Assembly: GCF_030548295.1 (NCBI RefSeq)
Contig: NZ_JAUOSB010000001.1
Span: 777,958-841,957 of the forward strand
Direction of reading: 5' to 3'
Length of the DNA: 64,000 nt
Source: Wenyingzhuangia sp. 2_MG-2023
GTDB lineage: Bacteria; Bacteroidota; Bacteroidia; Flavobacteriales; Flavobacteriaceae
Shown: one piece after another, positions 18,085-25,081 of the stretch
Layout of the letters: the number at the start of each line of letters is the position of its first letter
Position numbering within the stretch: the first letter of the stretch is position 1
Translations under genes and position numbers: made by a program
The notes under the pieces: generated by a model
The model's input: the letters and a program-made list of their open reading frames with translations, nothing else
The model's database searches: none
Told to the model about the DNA's origin: nothing

Positions 18085-19361
18085 GCGTTGGTGTTTTTAT
18101 AAAAGTCTTCTATTTCTTTGTTAAGTCTTGTGAGCAACTCAATAGACGATGTTTCTCGGGTTTTGATAACGTTGATAAAACGAATCAATTCTTTGGTTTT
18201 TTGTTTGTCGTAGCCAGATTTTAAACTGAGTTGTTCTACCAATTTTGGATTGGTTTTGTCGGTAACAATATTGTAAGTATGCCTTATGTTCTTGAAAAAG
18301 ATATGGATTTTTTGTTGTACTATGGGTTGAAAATTATCTGCTTCTTCATAAAGTAAAGCGATGGTTTCTACAAAGTCCATACTTGTGTTTCTAACTTTTG
18401 GAAGGATAGGAATAATGCGTTGTTTTCTTTTGGCATTGATGATGAAAAACAAAAAAACTCCTATTAACAGAAGACACCAAGCCCAATACAATTCTTTTTG
18501 TTTTTTTATAAAACGTAAAGGACTGTTAGAAATATCTGCATCGGTTTTGTAGTTACTTTCAAAGTAAATAAAGGTACTATTGTCTACAAAAGTAGAAGTG
18601 GACCCGTTTTGTATAACGGTGTGTGTGTTGTTTATATTTGAGTTTGGAACTTTGGTAGGAATGTAAGATAATAGTTGATTGATGTATTTTGTATTAGATG
18701 TTTCTAATAAATAATAATTGGTAAAAATTTCAGGTTGGGTATGCAGATAAACCAATCCTTTTTTAAAAGGAATTTCAATAAAATTAGTTTTTTCAAAAAG
18801 AGTGTCGTTGCTTTTAAAGGCAATTTCCCCCAAGCTTTTTATATTGCTACTGTCTTTAAAATAATTTTGATAAAATTTTAGTTTTGCTTTGTAGGTAAGT
18901 GATTCTGGTTTTTGAACGAAACTCAATGTTAGTGAGTCCGTTTTCATAAGGTTTTTGCCTTTAAAATTTTTGACGATTTTTAGGCTGTCTAACAACGAAC
19001 TAGAAAACTGATTGGCACTGATAAATGCTGTATTTCCGTTACCAATAAATGCTAGCAGCTTGTCTTCAGAAGTTTTGTCAGGAAAAAAACCATCATCTAT
19101 GTTGATGTATGTATTGTTTTGTTGATAATTGATGCTTGGATCCTCTTCGGTAAATTCATAAAATGTATTTTTTAGAGTCACCAATTTTTTTTGATAAAAA
19201 AGCGTATCAAGTTGATCATAAAAGACCTTTAAATCGTACGGATTTGTTTCGTTTTCATGATAAGTTCTTTGCCAAATAACTTTTTCAGGAGTTATGTTTT
19301 CCAATACAATTGTCAAAACAACCAAAACAATTCCTAAAATGATAAAACCTTTTTTCTTCAT
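18072..19361 (-). CDS. DUF4350-domain membrane protein
   Basis: 429 residues, with an N-terminal membrane segment (5-21) and a second near residues 295-310 (WAWCLLLIGVFLFFIINAK). The extracytoplasmic part between them matches the DUF4350 arrangement (NPYDLKVFYDQLDTLF, then FIGNGNTAFISANQF). A soluble C-terminal about 110 residues follows. Its place between DUF4129 and MoxR is the usual one in this cluster. Function unknown. Confidence 0.8.
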   Translation of the reverse strand: MKKKGFIILGIVLVVLTIVLENITPEKVIWQRTYHENETNPYDLKVFYDQLDTLFYQKKLVTLKNTFYEFTEEDPSINYQQNNTYINIDDGFFPDKTSEDKLLAFIGNGNTAFISANQFSSSLLDSLKIVKNFKGKNLMKTDSLTLSFVQKPESLTYKAKLKFYQNYFKDSSNIKSLGEIAFKSNDTLFEKTNFIEIPFKKGLVYLHTQPEIFTNYYLLETSNTKYINQLLSYIPTKVPNSNINNTHTVIQNGSTSTFVDNSTFIYFESNYKTDADISNSPLRFIKKQKELYWAWCLLLIGVFLFFIINAKRKQRIIPILPKVRNTSMDFVETIALLYEEADNFQPIVQQKIHIFFKNIRHTYNIVTDKTNPKLVEQLSLKSGYDKQKTKELIRFINVIKTRETSSIELLTRLNKEIEDFYKNTNAWKN

Positions 19362-20072
19362 CTATGATAAGTCTTTTAAGAATTGTTGATATTTTGTAGC
19401 TATCTGTTGATGAGAATCTGCATCTATGGCAAATTCACCATACCAAACATATGTGTAGTAATAAGAAACGTTTTTAAAGTTTTTGTGATAGGGAGTTTCT
19501 TCGGTTTCTAGTTGATAATCTATGGTGGTTTTTAGGTTGCTCAATTCAATAATTCCTTTTTCAGATAGTTTTTGTAAAGTCCATAAATGGTGGAATTTTA
19601 CAGAAAGACGATAGTTTTCTTCTTTTACTGCGTTTTGAATTAAAACTTCAAAATTAGAAGTTTCAATAGTTTCTACTTCGCTCTGATAACTAAGAGGATT
19701 GTTGATCTTATTTTTTCTAAAAATCCAAGTTCCTTCTTTGTAAAAAAACATACGAGCTATAATGTACACCGCTGCAATGGTAACAAAGCAATAAAAAATA
19801 AGTTTTACATAATACAGGGCATTTTTGGCAATACCCAATTGTTGAAGAAAAGAATAGAGCAATTCTTTAAACCATTGCTTTATCAATAAAATAAAAGGAG
19901 GTTTTTGGTCTACATATATGTATTCTTTACCAGTGTAAGATTCTCTAAAATTAACAGGAATACTTCTGCTAATTCTTTCAGTTTGCTGAATGGTGTCTTG
20001 AGCCCAAGAAAAACAACTATTCATCCAGAGCAGTAAAAGCGTAAAGAAATGTTTGGTGTTTTTTACGTTCAT
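19362..20072 (-). CDS. DUF4129-domain membrane protein
   Basis: 236 residues with a signal peptide (FSWAQ), a membrane segment near residues 85-107, and a C-terminal helical domain (LSVKFHHLWTLQKLSEKGII and YYYTYVWYGEF) typical of DUF4129. It abuts the DUF4350 gene (0 bp) and overlaps the SpoIIM stop by 4 bp. The domain is often fused to or encoded beside transglutaminase-like and MoxR/DUF58 genes. Confidence 0.75.
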   Translation of the reverse strand: MNVKNTKHFFTLLLLWMNSCFSWAQDTIQQTERISRSIPVNFRESYTGKEYIYVDQKPPFILLIKQWFKELLYSFLQQLGIAKNALYYVKLIFYCFVTIAAVYIIARMFFYKEGTWIFRKNKINNPLSYQSEVETIETSNFEVLIQNAVKEENYRLSVKFHHLWTLQKLSEKGIIELSNLKTTIDYQLETEETPYHKNFKNVSYYYTYVWYGEFAIDADSHQQIATKYQQFLKDLS

Positions 20073-21046
20073 AAAGCAAAAGATTCCGATGTTATTTTAC
20101 GTGCAATTTTATTTGGATAGATAAGAAAGTAATAAGAAATAAGGCTAAGAGTGCTTAAAATAATGATGGCAGCAAGAATTGTAGGCATATCATTTCCGTG
20201 TCTAGAAACAAATCCTTCAAGAAATCCTGCAGCAATGGTAAAAGGAAAGGTCGCAATCATAATTTTTATACCATCTCTCATTCCTCTTTTAAAAGAATCA
20301 ATTCGTTTGTAGGTTTTAGGAAAAATAATACTTGCACCTAGCATCAACCCTACAGCACCTTCTATTACAATTGCAAATATTTCCATGGCACCGTGAATCC
20401 AAATTCCTTTCAAACTTTGAAGAAATACACCGTGTTTGGCAAAAAGATACTGAAAAGAGCCCAACATAATTCCATTGCTCAATAGTACGTAAGCAGTTCC
20501 AATTCCACCTGTAATTCCAAAAGCAAAAGCTTTCAATCCTACATACAAATTGTTAAAAGTAATTCCAATAAAACCTCCCCAATTGGTTCCAGAATTGTAA
20601 ACGGCAGTTGGGTTTCCATTTTTAATGTTTTCTAAGGTTTTGTTTACATAGCCATCAGATAAAATTAGGCGGATAAAACTATCGTCAAAAATAGCAGATA
20701 GCACCCCAATACCTACAGAAAGTCCAAAAATGGCAAACGATAAGTAAATGTATTTTTTATAACGGTAAAGGATAAGTGGAACATCAATTAAAAAAAAGTG
20801 CAAAACTCTATTTTTTTCTTCTTTTCTAGATTTGTAAATTTTTTGAAAAGCTAAGATGGTTAGGTGATTTAGGTAAACCACCAATTTGCTTTTGGTGTAG
20901 TATGTCTGAGCAAAAGCCAAGTCGTTGATTAAGTGTAAATAGAGTTTGGAAAGCTCTTCTGGGTTGCTAATGTTTTTTTCTTGTATTGCGCTTTCAAAAC
21001 GCAACCATTTTTCTTTATTTTGTTTGATAAATGCAACCTCTCTCAT
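20069..21046 (-). CDS. SpoIIM (stage II sporulation protein M)-like membrane protein
   Basis: 325 residues with about six membrane segments and the segment NWGGFIGITFNNLYVGLKAF, typical of the SpoIIM family. In non-sporulating bacteria these proteins lie with RDD, MoxR and DUF58 genes, as here. It is the first gene of the six-gene minus-strand operon. Its ATG lies only 23 bp from that of the divergent RDD gene, so the promoters must overlap coding sequence. Confidence 0.9.
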   Translation of the reverse strand: MREVAFIKQNKEKWLRFESAIQEKNISNPEELSKLYLHLINDLAFAQTYYTKSKLVVYLNHLTILAFQKIYKSRKEEKNRVLHFFLIDVPLILYRYKKYIYLSFAIFGLSVGIGVLSAIFDDSFIRLILSDGYVNKTLENIKNGNPTAVYNSGTNWGGFIGITFNNLYVGLKAFAFGITGGIGTAYVLLSNGIMLGSFQYLFAKHGVFLQSLKGIWIHGAMEIFAIVIEGAVGLMLGASIIFPKTYKRIDSFKRGMRDGIKIMIATFPFTIAAGFLEGFVSRHGNDMPTILAAIIILSTLSLISYYFLIYPNKIARKITSESFAL

Positions 21047-21069
21047 AGAGTAACAAATTACACGATTAA

Positions 21070-21819
21070 ATGGCAGAAATACAAATTACTACAACTCAAA
21101 ATGTAAACTTAGATTTTAAATCGGCGGAGTTGAATCATCGTATTTTTGCTTGGTTTATTGATAGCATGATAAAGTCAGCCTACATTGGGATTTTGATGTA
21201 TTTGTTGTTAGGAATTTTAAACCTAGGCAAGTATTTTGAAAGTTTAGATACTTGGTCTATCATGGCGGTTGTTATTGTTTTAGGAATTCCCGTAATTTTT
21301 TACACGTTAACTTTAGAAACTTTGTTGGGCGGACAAACTGTGGGGAAAAAATTAATGAAATTAAAAGTCTTAAAAATTGATGGTTATCAAACCAGCTTTA
21401 TTGATTTTTTTATTCGTTGGGTAATGCGTATTGTAGATGTAAATATGTTTTCGGGCTTTGTGGCTTTAATTTCTATTGGTAGTTCTTCTAAAGGACAACG
21501 ACTGGGAGGTCTTGCTTCTGGAACTGCAGTGGTGAGTTTGAGGAATAAAGTAGATATTAGTCATACTATTTTAGAAGAAAATTTAGAAAACAACTATCAG
21601 CCTACGTATACATCGGTTGTGAAATTGTCAGACAATGATGTTCGAATCATCAAAGAAAATTACCTGAAAGCAAAACGTAAAAATGATGAAGAATTGTTGC
21701 TAAAACTGAAAAACAAAGTAGTTGTGGTAATTGGTCAAGAACCTGTAGAGGAACATTCTATGGTTCAGTTTTTAGATGTAATTATTAAAGATTACAATCA
21801 CTACACTCAAAATATGTAA
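21070..21819 (+). CDS. RDD-family membrane protein
   Basis: 249 residues. The RDD domain covers about residues 20-165 with three membrane segments (first near LNHRIFAWFIDS, where the Arg-Asp pattern lies), TLETLLGGQTVGKKLMKLKV and SSKGQRLGGLASGTAVV. A charged cytosolic tail follows. RDD proteins are membrane proteins of unclear function, sometimes transport-related. It is divergent from SpoIIM, which completes the cluster. Confidence 0.88.
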   Translation: MAEIQITTTQNVNLDFKSAELNHRIFAWFIDSMIKSAYIGILMYLLLGILNLGKYFESLDTWSIMAVVIVLGIPVIFYTLTLETLLGGQTVGKKLMKLKVLKIDGYQTSFIDFFIRWVMRIVDVNMFSGFVALISIGSSSKGQRLGGLASGTAVVSLRNKVDISHTILEENLENNYQPTYTSVVKLSDNDVRIIKENYLKAKRKNDEELLLKLKNKVVVVIGQEPVEEHSMVQFLDVIIKDYNHYTQNM

Positions 21820-21825
21820 GCAATA

Positions 21826-21858
21826 AAAAACCTCTTTTAAAATATAAAAGAGGTTTTT
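21826..21858. terminator. Convergent terminator between RDD and DUF805
   Basis: Arms 21826-21839 and 21845-21858 form a 14-bp stem (AAAAACCTCTTTTA and its complement) with T runs on both strands. It serves the RDD gene (stop 21819) and the DUF805 gene (stop 21866). Confidence 0.85.
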
Positions 21859-21865
21859 GTATGTT

Positions 21866-22225
21866 TTAAGCTTCTGAAATTCCTATTTCTTCTAATTCGT
21901 CTGTTGGGTTTTTAGGATCGGGTCCGTATTCATTTGAACCCTCGTCTCCATTTGTACAAGCTAAAATCAAGCTGTATATAGGGATTAGTAAAAACCATCC
22001 AGACTTTCCTACATCGTGCATTCTTCGTACACCAACAGAAAGAGAAGGCAATAAGATAGCCAAGCTGTATACAGTGCTTAAGTAGTTAAATTCTAAAGCT
22101 GGTCCTATGGCTCCTAATAGGATTGATATTAGAGTGTTGAACAACGCAAACATCCAATATTCTTTTCTTCTAGCACGTCCGTTAAAGTCTACGTACTGTT
22201 TTAATACTTTTAAATACCAATTCAT
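21866..22225 (-). CDS. DUF805 membrane protein (copy A)
   Basis: 119 residues with the DUF805 hallmark FNGRARRKEYWMFALFNTLIS followed by three hydrophobic segments and VGVRRMHDVGKSGWFLLIPI, then a polar tail with GPDPKNP. This is the family of E. coli YhaH-type inner-membrane proteins of unknown function. It is a paralogue of the next gene. Confidence 0.92.
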   Translation of the reverse strand: MNWYLKVLKQYVDFNGRARRKEYWMFALFNTLISILLGAIGPALEFNYLSTVYSLAILLPSLSVGVRRMHDVGKSGWFLLIPIYSLILACTNGDEGSNEYGPDPKNPTDELEEIGISEA

Positions 22226-22302
22226 TTTTTATAGTTTAATTTTTAAGCATAAAGCTAATTAAAAAAACATTTAAAAAAGTTGTATAATGTTAGTTTTGTA
22301 GT

Positions 22303-22683
22303 TTAACCATTGATGTTGGATAACTCTTTTGGATTTTTCCCGTATTTGTTTGTTTCTAAATCGCCTTCTTTTACAAGTAAGTACAAACAGTAGGGGAATA
22401 AAAATCCATACAGCCCTGGTTTTCCAGTGTCTTGAACTCTACGTGCACCAACAGCAATAGAAGGGATTAAAACCGCAGTAATGTAAAGAACACCTAGCCA
22501 GTTAGCATAAAAGGGTTCACCTAATAAAGTAAAGTTAAAAGCATCTAATTCTAAAAAACCTCCTATTTTATGAAATCCCGTAAACATCAATTTGTTGATG
22601 ATTAAAAAATAGAAATACTCTTTTCTTCTGGCTCTTCCATGAAAGTTAGCATATTGTTTTAAAACTTTAAAATACCAGTCCAT
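22303..22683 (-). CDS. DUF805 membrane protein (copy B)
   Basis: I chose the ATG at 22683 (126 residues) over an upstream in-frame ATG at 22785. MDWYFKVLKQYANFHGRARR aligns from its first residue with MNWYLKVLKQYVDFNGRARR of copy A, and a -7 promoter element (22708-22715) lies inside the longer version. DUF805 motifs are present (VGARRVQDTGKPGLYGF and YGKNPKE). The two copies lie in tandem with 77 bp between, which points to a local duplication. Confidence 0.9.
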   Translation of the reverse strand: MDWYFKVLKQYANFHGRARRKEYFYFLIINKLMFTGFHKIGGFLELDAFNFTLLGEPFYANWLGVLYITAVLIPSIAVGARRVQDTGKPGLYGFLFPYCLYLLVKEGDLETNKYGKNPKELSNING

Positions 22684-22707
22684 AGAATGTTGTAAGGTTA
22701 GATGTTG

Positions 22708-22715
22708 CAAATATA
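22708..22715 (-). promoter_or_regulatory. Candidate -7 element for DUF805 copy B
   Basis: Reads TATATTTG on the minus strand, a match to TAnnTTTG. It would place the transcript start near 22704, about 20 bases before the chosen ATG at 22683. No matching -33 TTG is evident. Confidence 0.45.
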
Positions 22716-22772
22716 AGGAAACAAAATATAGAAGATTGTTTTTGATAGGCATGACAAATAGAATATAATTTA

Positions 22773-22803
22773 TTTGCAAATTCAAAAATCTATGCTAAAT
22801 TTG
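22773..22803 (+). promoter_or_regulatory. trp operon promoter
   Basis: TTTG at 22773-22776 and TAAATTTG at 22796-22803 match the Bacteroidota -33 and -7 elements with a 19-bp spacer. The same spacing is seen at atpD and rRNA P1 in this window. The expected transcript start is near 22807, just two or so bases before the leader-peptide ATG at 22809. Confidence 0.75.
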
Positions 22804-22808
22804 TGTCA

Positions 22809-22859
22809 ATGAAATTAGATAGAAAAAATATTTGGTGGTGGTACACTCTTAGTAATTAA
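22809..22859 (+). CDS. trpL: trp operon leader peptide (16 residues, three Trp in a row)
   Basis: ATG at 22809 opens a 16-codon frame, MKLDRKNIWWWYTLSN, ending with TAA at 22857-22859. Three consecutive TGG codons (22833-22841) lie just before the attenuator of the trpEGDCFBA operon. The chance of three Trp codons in a 16-codon frame exactly between the promoter and the terminator of a trp operon is very low. Function: ribosome stalling here under Trp-tRNA shortage would expose the antiterminator strand at 22861-22866. I saw no Shine-Dalgarno, and the promoter predicts a 5' leader of only a few bases, so initiation is probably leaderless. Confidence 0.88.
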   Translation: MKLDRKNIWWWYTLSN

Positions 22860-22860
22860 G

Positions 22861-22929
22861 CGTGAGTATCATTGTGTATTTTTAAAAATATAAATATATA
22901 AAGGCTTATCTCACGATAAGCCTTTTTTT
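22861..22929 (+). promoter_or_regulatory. trp attenuator (antiterminator/terminator switch)
   Basis: The terminator is a perfect 10-bp stem, AAGGCTTATC (22901-22910) with GATAAGCCTT (22915-22924), a TCAC loop and a T run to 22929. CGTGAG at 22861-22866, immediately after the leader stop codon, can instead pair with CTCACG at 22910-22915, which occupies the terminator loop and stem edges and blocks it. A ribosome finishing the leader would cover 22861-22866 and allow termination; one stalled at the Trp codons would leave it free. This is classical attenuation logic. An alternative 1:2 pairing between TACAC (22842-22846) and a GTGTA near 22874-22878 is possible but weaker. Confidence 0.82.
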
Positions 22930-22946
22930 ATAGTGTATAAAACCGA

Positions 22947-24341
22947 ATGAAGAAATTACAATTTAAGACAGTTATTAAGGAACAGATGGCGGATACGGTA
23001 ACACCTGTTTCGTTATACTTGAGGTTTAGAGATCGTTTTGCAAATACAGTATTATTAGAGGGATCAGATTATCATTCCAAAGAGGATAGTTATTCTTTTT
23101 TAGGAATAGATCCATTGGTGCATATAATGGCGGAAAATGATTCGTTGAATTTAATGTACAAAGATGAGTTGTTGAGTAGTGCACCTTTGCAAAGAAATTT
23201 TCATGAAATTTTTCAGTATTATTCTGATTTAATTCAAACAGATTCTCCCGATGCTTACAAGTCTTTTAATGGATTGTATGGTTACACAACTTACGATGCC
23301 GTTCAGTATTTTGAAAACATCAAATTGCATGCAAAACAAGCAGAATCTGCCATTCCTTTTTTACATTATAGTTTTTTTAGGTATGTAATTGCGATCAATC
23401 ATTTTAACGATGAAATGATTGTGATAGAAAATGTGCCTGATGGTGAAGAATCTAATATTGATGAAATTATCACTATTGTAAACAATCCAACTTATCAAAC
23501 GCAGCAGTTTTCTTATTTAGAAGATAGCGAGACCTCTTCTTGTACAGACGAGGAATTTAAAGAATATGTAAGAAAAGGAAAAGCCCATTGCAAGCGAGGA
23601 GATGTTTTCCAAATTGTGTTGTCTAGACAATACCAACAAAAATACAAAGGAGACGATTTTAATTTGTACAGAGCATTGCGATCAATCAATCCGTCACCAT
23701 ATTTATTTTATTTTGATTATGGTAGTTTCCGTTTGATGGGATCATCTCCAGAGGCACAAATCAAAGTTCAGAAAGGAGTAGCTACTATCAACCCTATAGC
23801 AGGAACGTTCAGAAGAACAGGAAATGCAAAAGAAGATCATTTGTTAGGAGAAAAATTATCAAACGACAAAAAAGAGACCGCAGAACACGTAATGTTGGTA
23901 GATTTAGCTCGTAATGATTTAAGCAAACATGCCGACAATGTAACGGTTGAAGTTTTTAAAGAAGTACAGTATTTTAGCCACGTAATCCATTTGGTTTCTA
24001 CAGTAGATGGTAATATTAAAGGAAACCCATTAAAAATAGTTGGAGATACATTTCCAGCGGGTACCTTGAGTGGTGCTCCAAAATACAAAGCGATGCAATT
24101 GATAGACACTTACGAATCTCAAAGTAGAGGTTTTTATGGTGGTGCTGTGGGTGTGATTGGTTTAACAGGAGAGGTGAATTTAGCCATTGCAATTAGATCT
24201 TTTGTAAGTAAAAACAATACGCTGTATTACCAAGCAGGAGCAGGTATTGTAATTGATTCTACAGAAGAAGGAGAGTTGCAAGAAGTAAATAACAAATTAG
24301 CTGCGTTAAAGAAAGCTTTAGTGTTGGCAGAGAAAATATAA
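22947..24341 (+). CDS. trpE: Anthranilate synthase component I
   Basis: With TrpG it makes anthranilate from chorismate and glutamine, the first step of tryptophan synthesis. 464 residues with the chorismate-binding core: MGSSPEAQIKV, PIAGTFRRTG, DLARNDL, and FPAGTLSGAPKYKAM, then GGAVGVIG. The N-terminal Trp-binding region reads LLEGSDYHS (residues 36-44), where many feedback-sensitive enzymes have LLES. First structural gene after the attenuator. The 100-bp gap to trpG is filled with heptamer repeats. Confidence 0.97.
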   Translation: MKKLQFKTVIKEQMADTVTPVSLYLRFRDRFANTVLLEGSDYHSKEDSYSFLGIDPLVHIMAENDSLNLMYKDELLSSAPLQRNFHEIFQYYSDLIQTDSPDAYKSFNGLYGYTTYDAVQYFENIKLHAKQAESAIPFLHYSFFRYVIAINHFNDEMIVIENVPDGEESNIDEIITIVNNPTYQTQQFSYLEDSETSSCTDEEFKEYVRKGKAHCKRGDVFQIVLSRQYQQKYKGDDFNLYRALRSINPSPYLFYFDYGSFRLMGSSPEAQIKVQKGVATINPIAGTFRRTGNAKEDHLLGEKLSNDKKETAEHVMLVDLARNDLSKHADNVTVEVFKEVQYFSHVIHLVSTVDGNIKGNPLKIVGDTFPAGTLSGAPKYKAMQLIDTYESQSRGFYGGAVGVIGLTGEVNLAIAIRSFVSKNNTLYYQAGAGIVIDSTEEGELQEVNNKLAALKKALVLAEKI

Positions 24342-24346
24342 ATTTA

Positions 24347-24435
24347 GTGTCTGGTGACAGGTAGCAAGTGTCAAGATAATGGCTTATGGCCTTAAAATAA
24401 GATACTAGATACCCGATACTAGATACCTGATACTA
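24347..24435 (+). repeat. Heptamer repeat array between trpE and trpG
   Basis: Two families of 7-bp units. GTGTCTG, GTGACAG, GTAGCAA, GTGTCAA run back to back at 24347-24374. GATACTA, GATACCC, GATACTA, GATACCT, GATACTA run back to back at 24401-24435. The two blocks are not in register with each other. They occupy most of the 100-bp gap and contain no open frame of note. Confidence 0.85.
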
Positions 24436-24441
24436 AGAGAT

Positions 24442-25020
24442 ATGAAAATATTAATAATAGACAACTACGATTCTTTTACCTACAACCTAGTGCATATGGT
24501 AGAAGAAATTACAGGAGAAACTCCAGATGTTTTTAGAAACGATGAAATTCCATTAGAAGTGGTTGGAGAATACGATTTGATTATGTTGTCTCCAGGACCT
24601 GGAATTCCTGATGAAGCGGGAATTTTAAAGGAAGTTATTGCGGAGTATGCTGGAAAGAAACCCATTTTTGGAGTGTGTTTAGGTTTGCAGGCAATTACAG
24701 AAGTTTTTGGTGGGAAAATCATGAACATGGATAATGTGTTTCATGGGGTAGCCACAGAAATGGAAGTAATTGATGAAAACGCAATCATTTTTAAACATTT
24801 ACCAAAGCTTTTTACCGCTGCAAGATATCATTCTTGGATTGCTGATGTGAACACAATGCCAAAGGAATTGAAAATAACATGTGTAGATGAAGAAGGTGGA
24901 GTAATGGCCATTCAACATAAAGAATTCAACATTAGTGCAGTACAATTCCATCCAGAGTCTATTTTAACTCCAGACGGAGAATCGATGGTTAGAGAATTTA
25001 TAGAAAACGCAAAAAGATAA
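24442..25020 (+). CDS. trpG: Anthranilate synthase component II (glutamine amidotransferase)
   Basis: 192 residues. The class I amidotransferase triad is complete: Cys in GVCLGLQAI, and His and Glu in VQFHPES. The NYDSFTYNLVH start and LSPGPGIPDEAG are typical of TrpG. It supplies ammonia to TrpE. It stands alone rather than fused to trpD. Could also serve p-aminobenzoate synthesis; the operon position favours tryptophan. Confidence 0.97.
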   Translation: MKILIIDNYDSFTYNLVHMVEEITGETPDVFRNDEIPLEVVGEYDLIMLSPGPGIPDEAGILKEVIAEYAGKKPIFGVCLGLQAITEVFGGKIMNMDNVFHGVATEMEVIDENAIIFKHLPKLFTAARYHSWIADVNTMPKELKITCVDEEGGVMAIQHKEFNISAVQFHPESILTPDGESMVREFIENAKR

Positions 25021-25076
25021 TAGACTTTAGCTGTTAGCCAATAAATAGTTAATAGTCAGGAGCCAAAAGCTATAAG
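25021..25076 (+). repeat. Degenerate heptamer array between trpG and trpD
   Basis: Read in steps of 7 from 25021, units begin TAGACTT, TAGCTGT, TAGCCAA, then become more diverged (TAAATAG, TTAATAG) and end with units ending in AG, up to 25076. All eight steps keep the register. Weaker than the other arrays. Confidence 0.55.
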
Positions 25077-25081
25077 AATTT

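Noticed and set aside
22684..22785. Longer start for DUF805 copy B
   Set aside because: The paralogue aligns from the ATG at 22683, and a -7 promoter element lies in the extension.
24347..24435. CRISPR array
   Set aside because: Units are 7 bp with no 25-40 bp repeats or unique spacers, and no cas genes are near.
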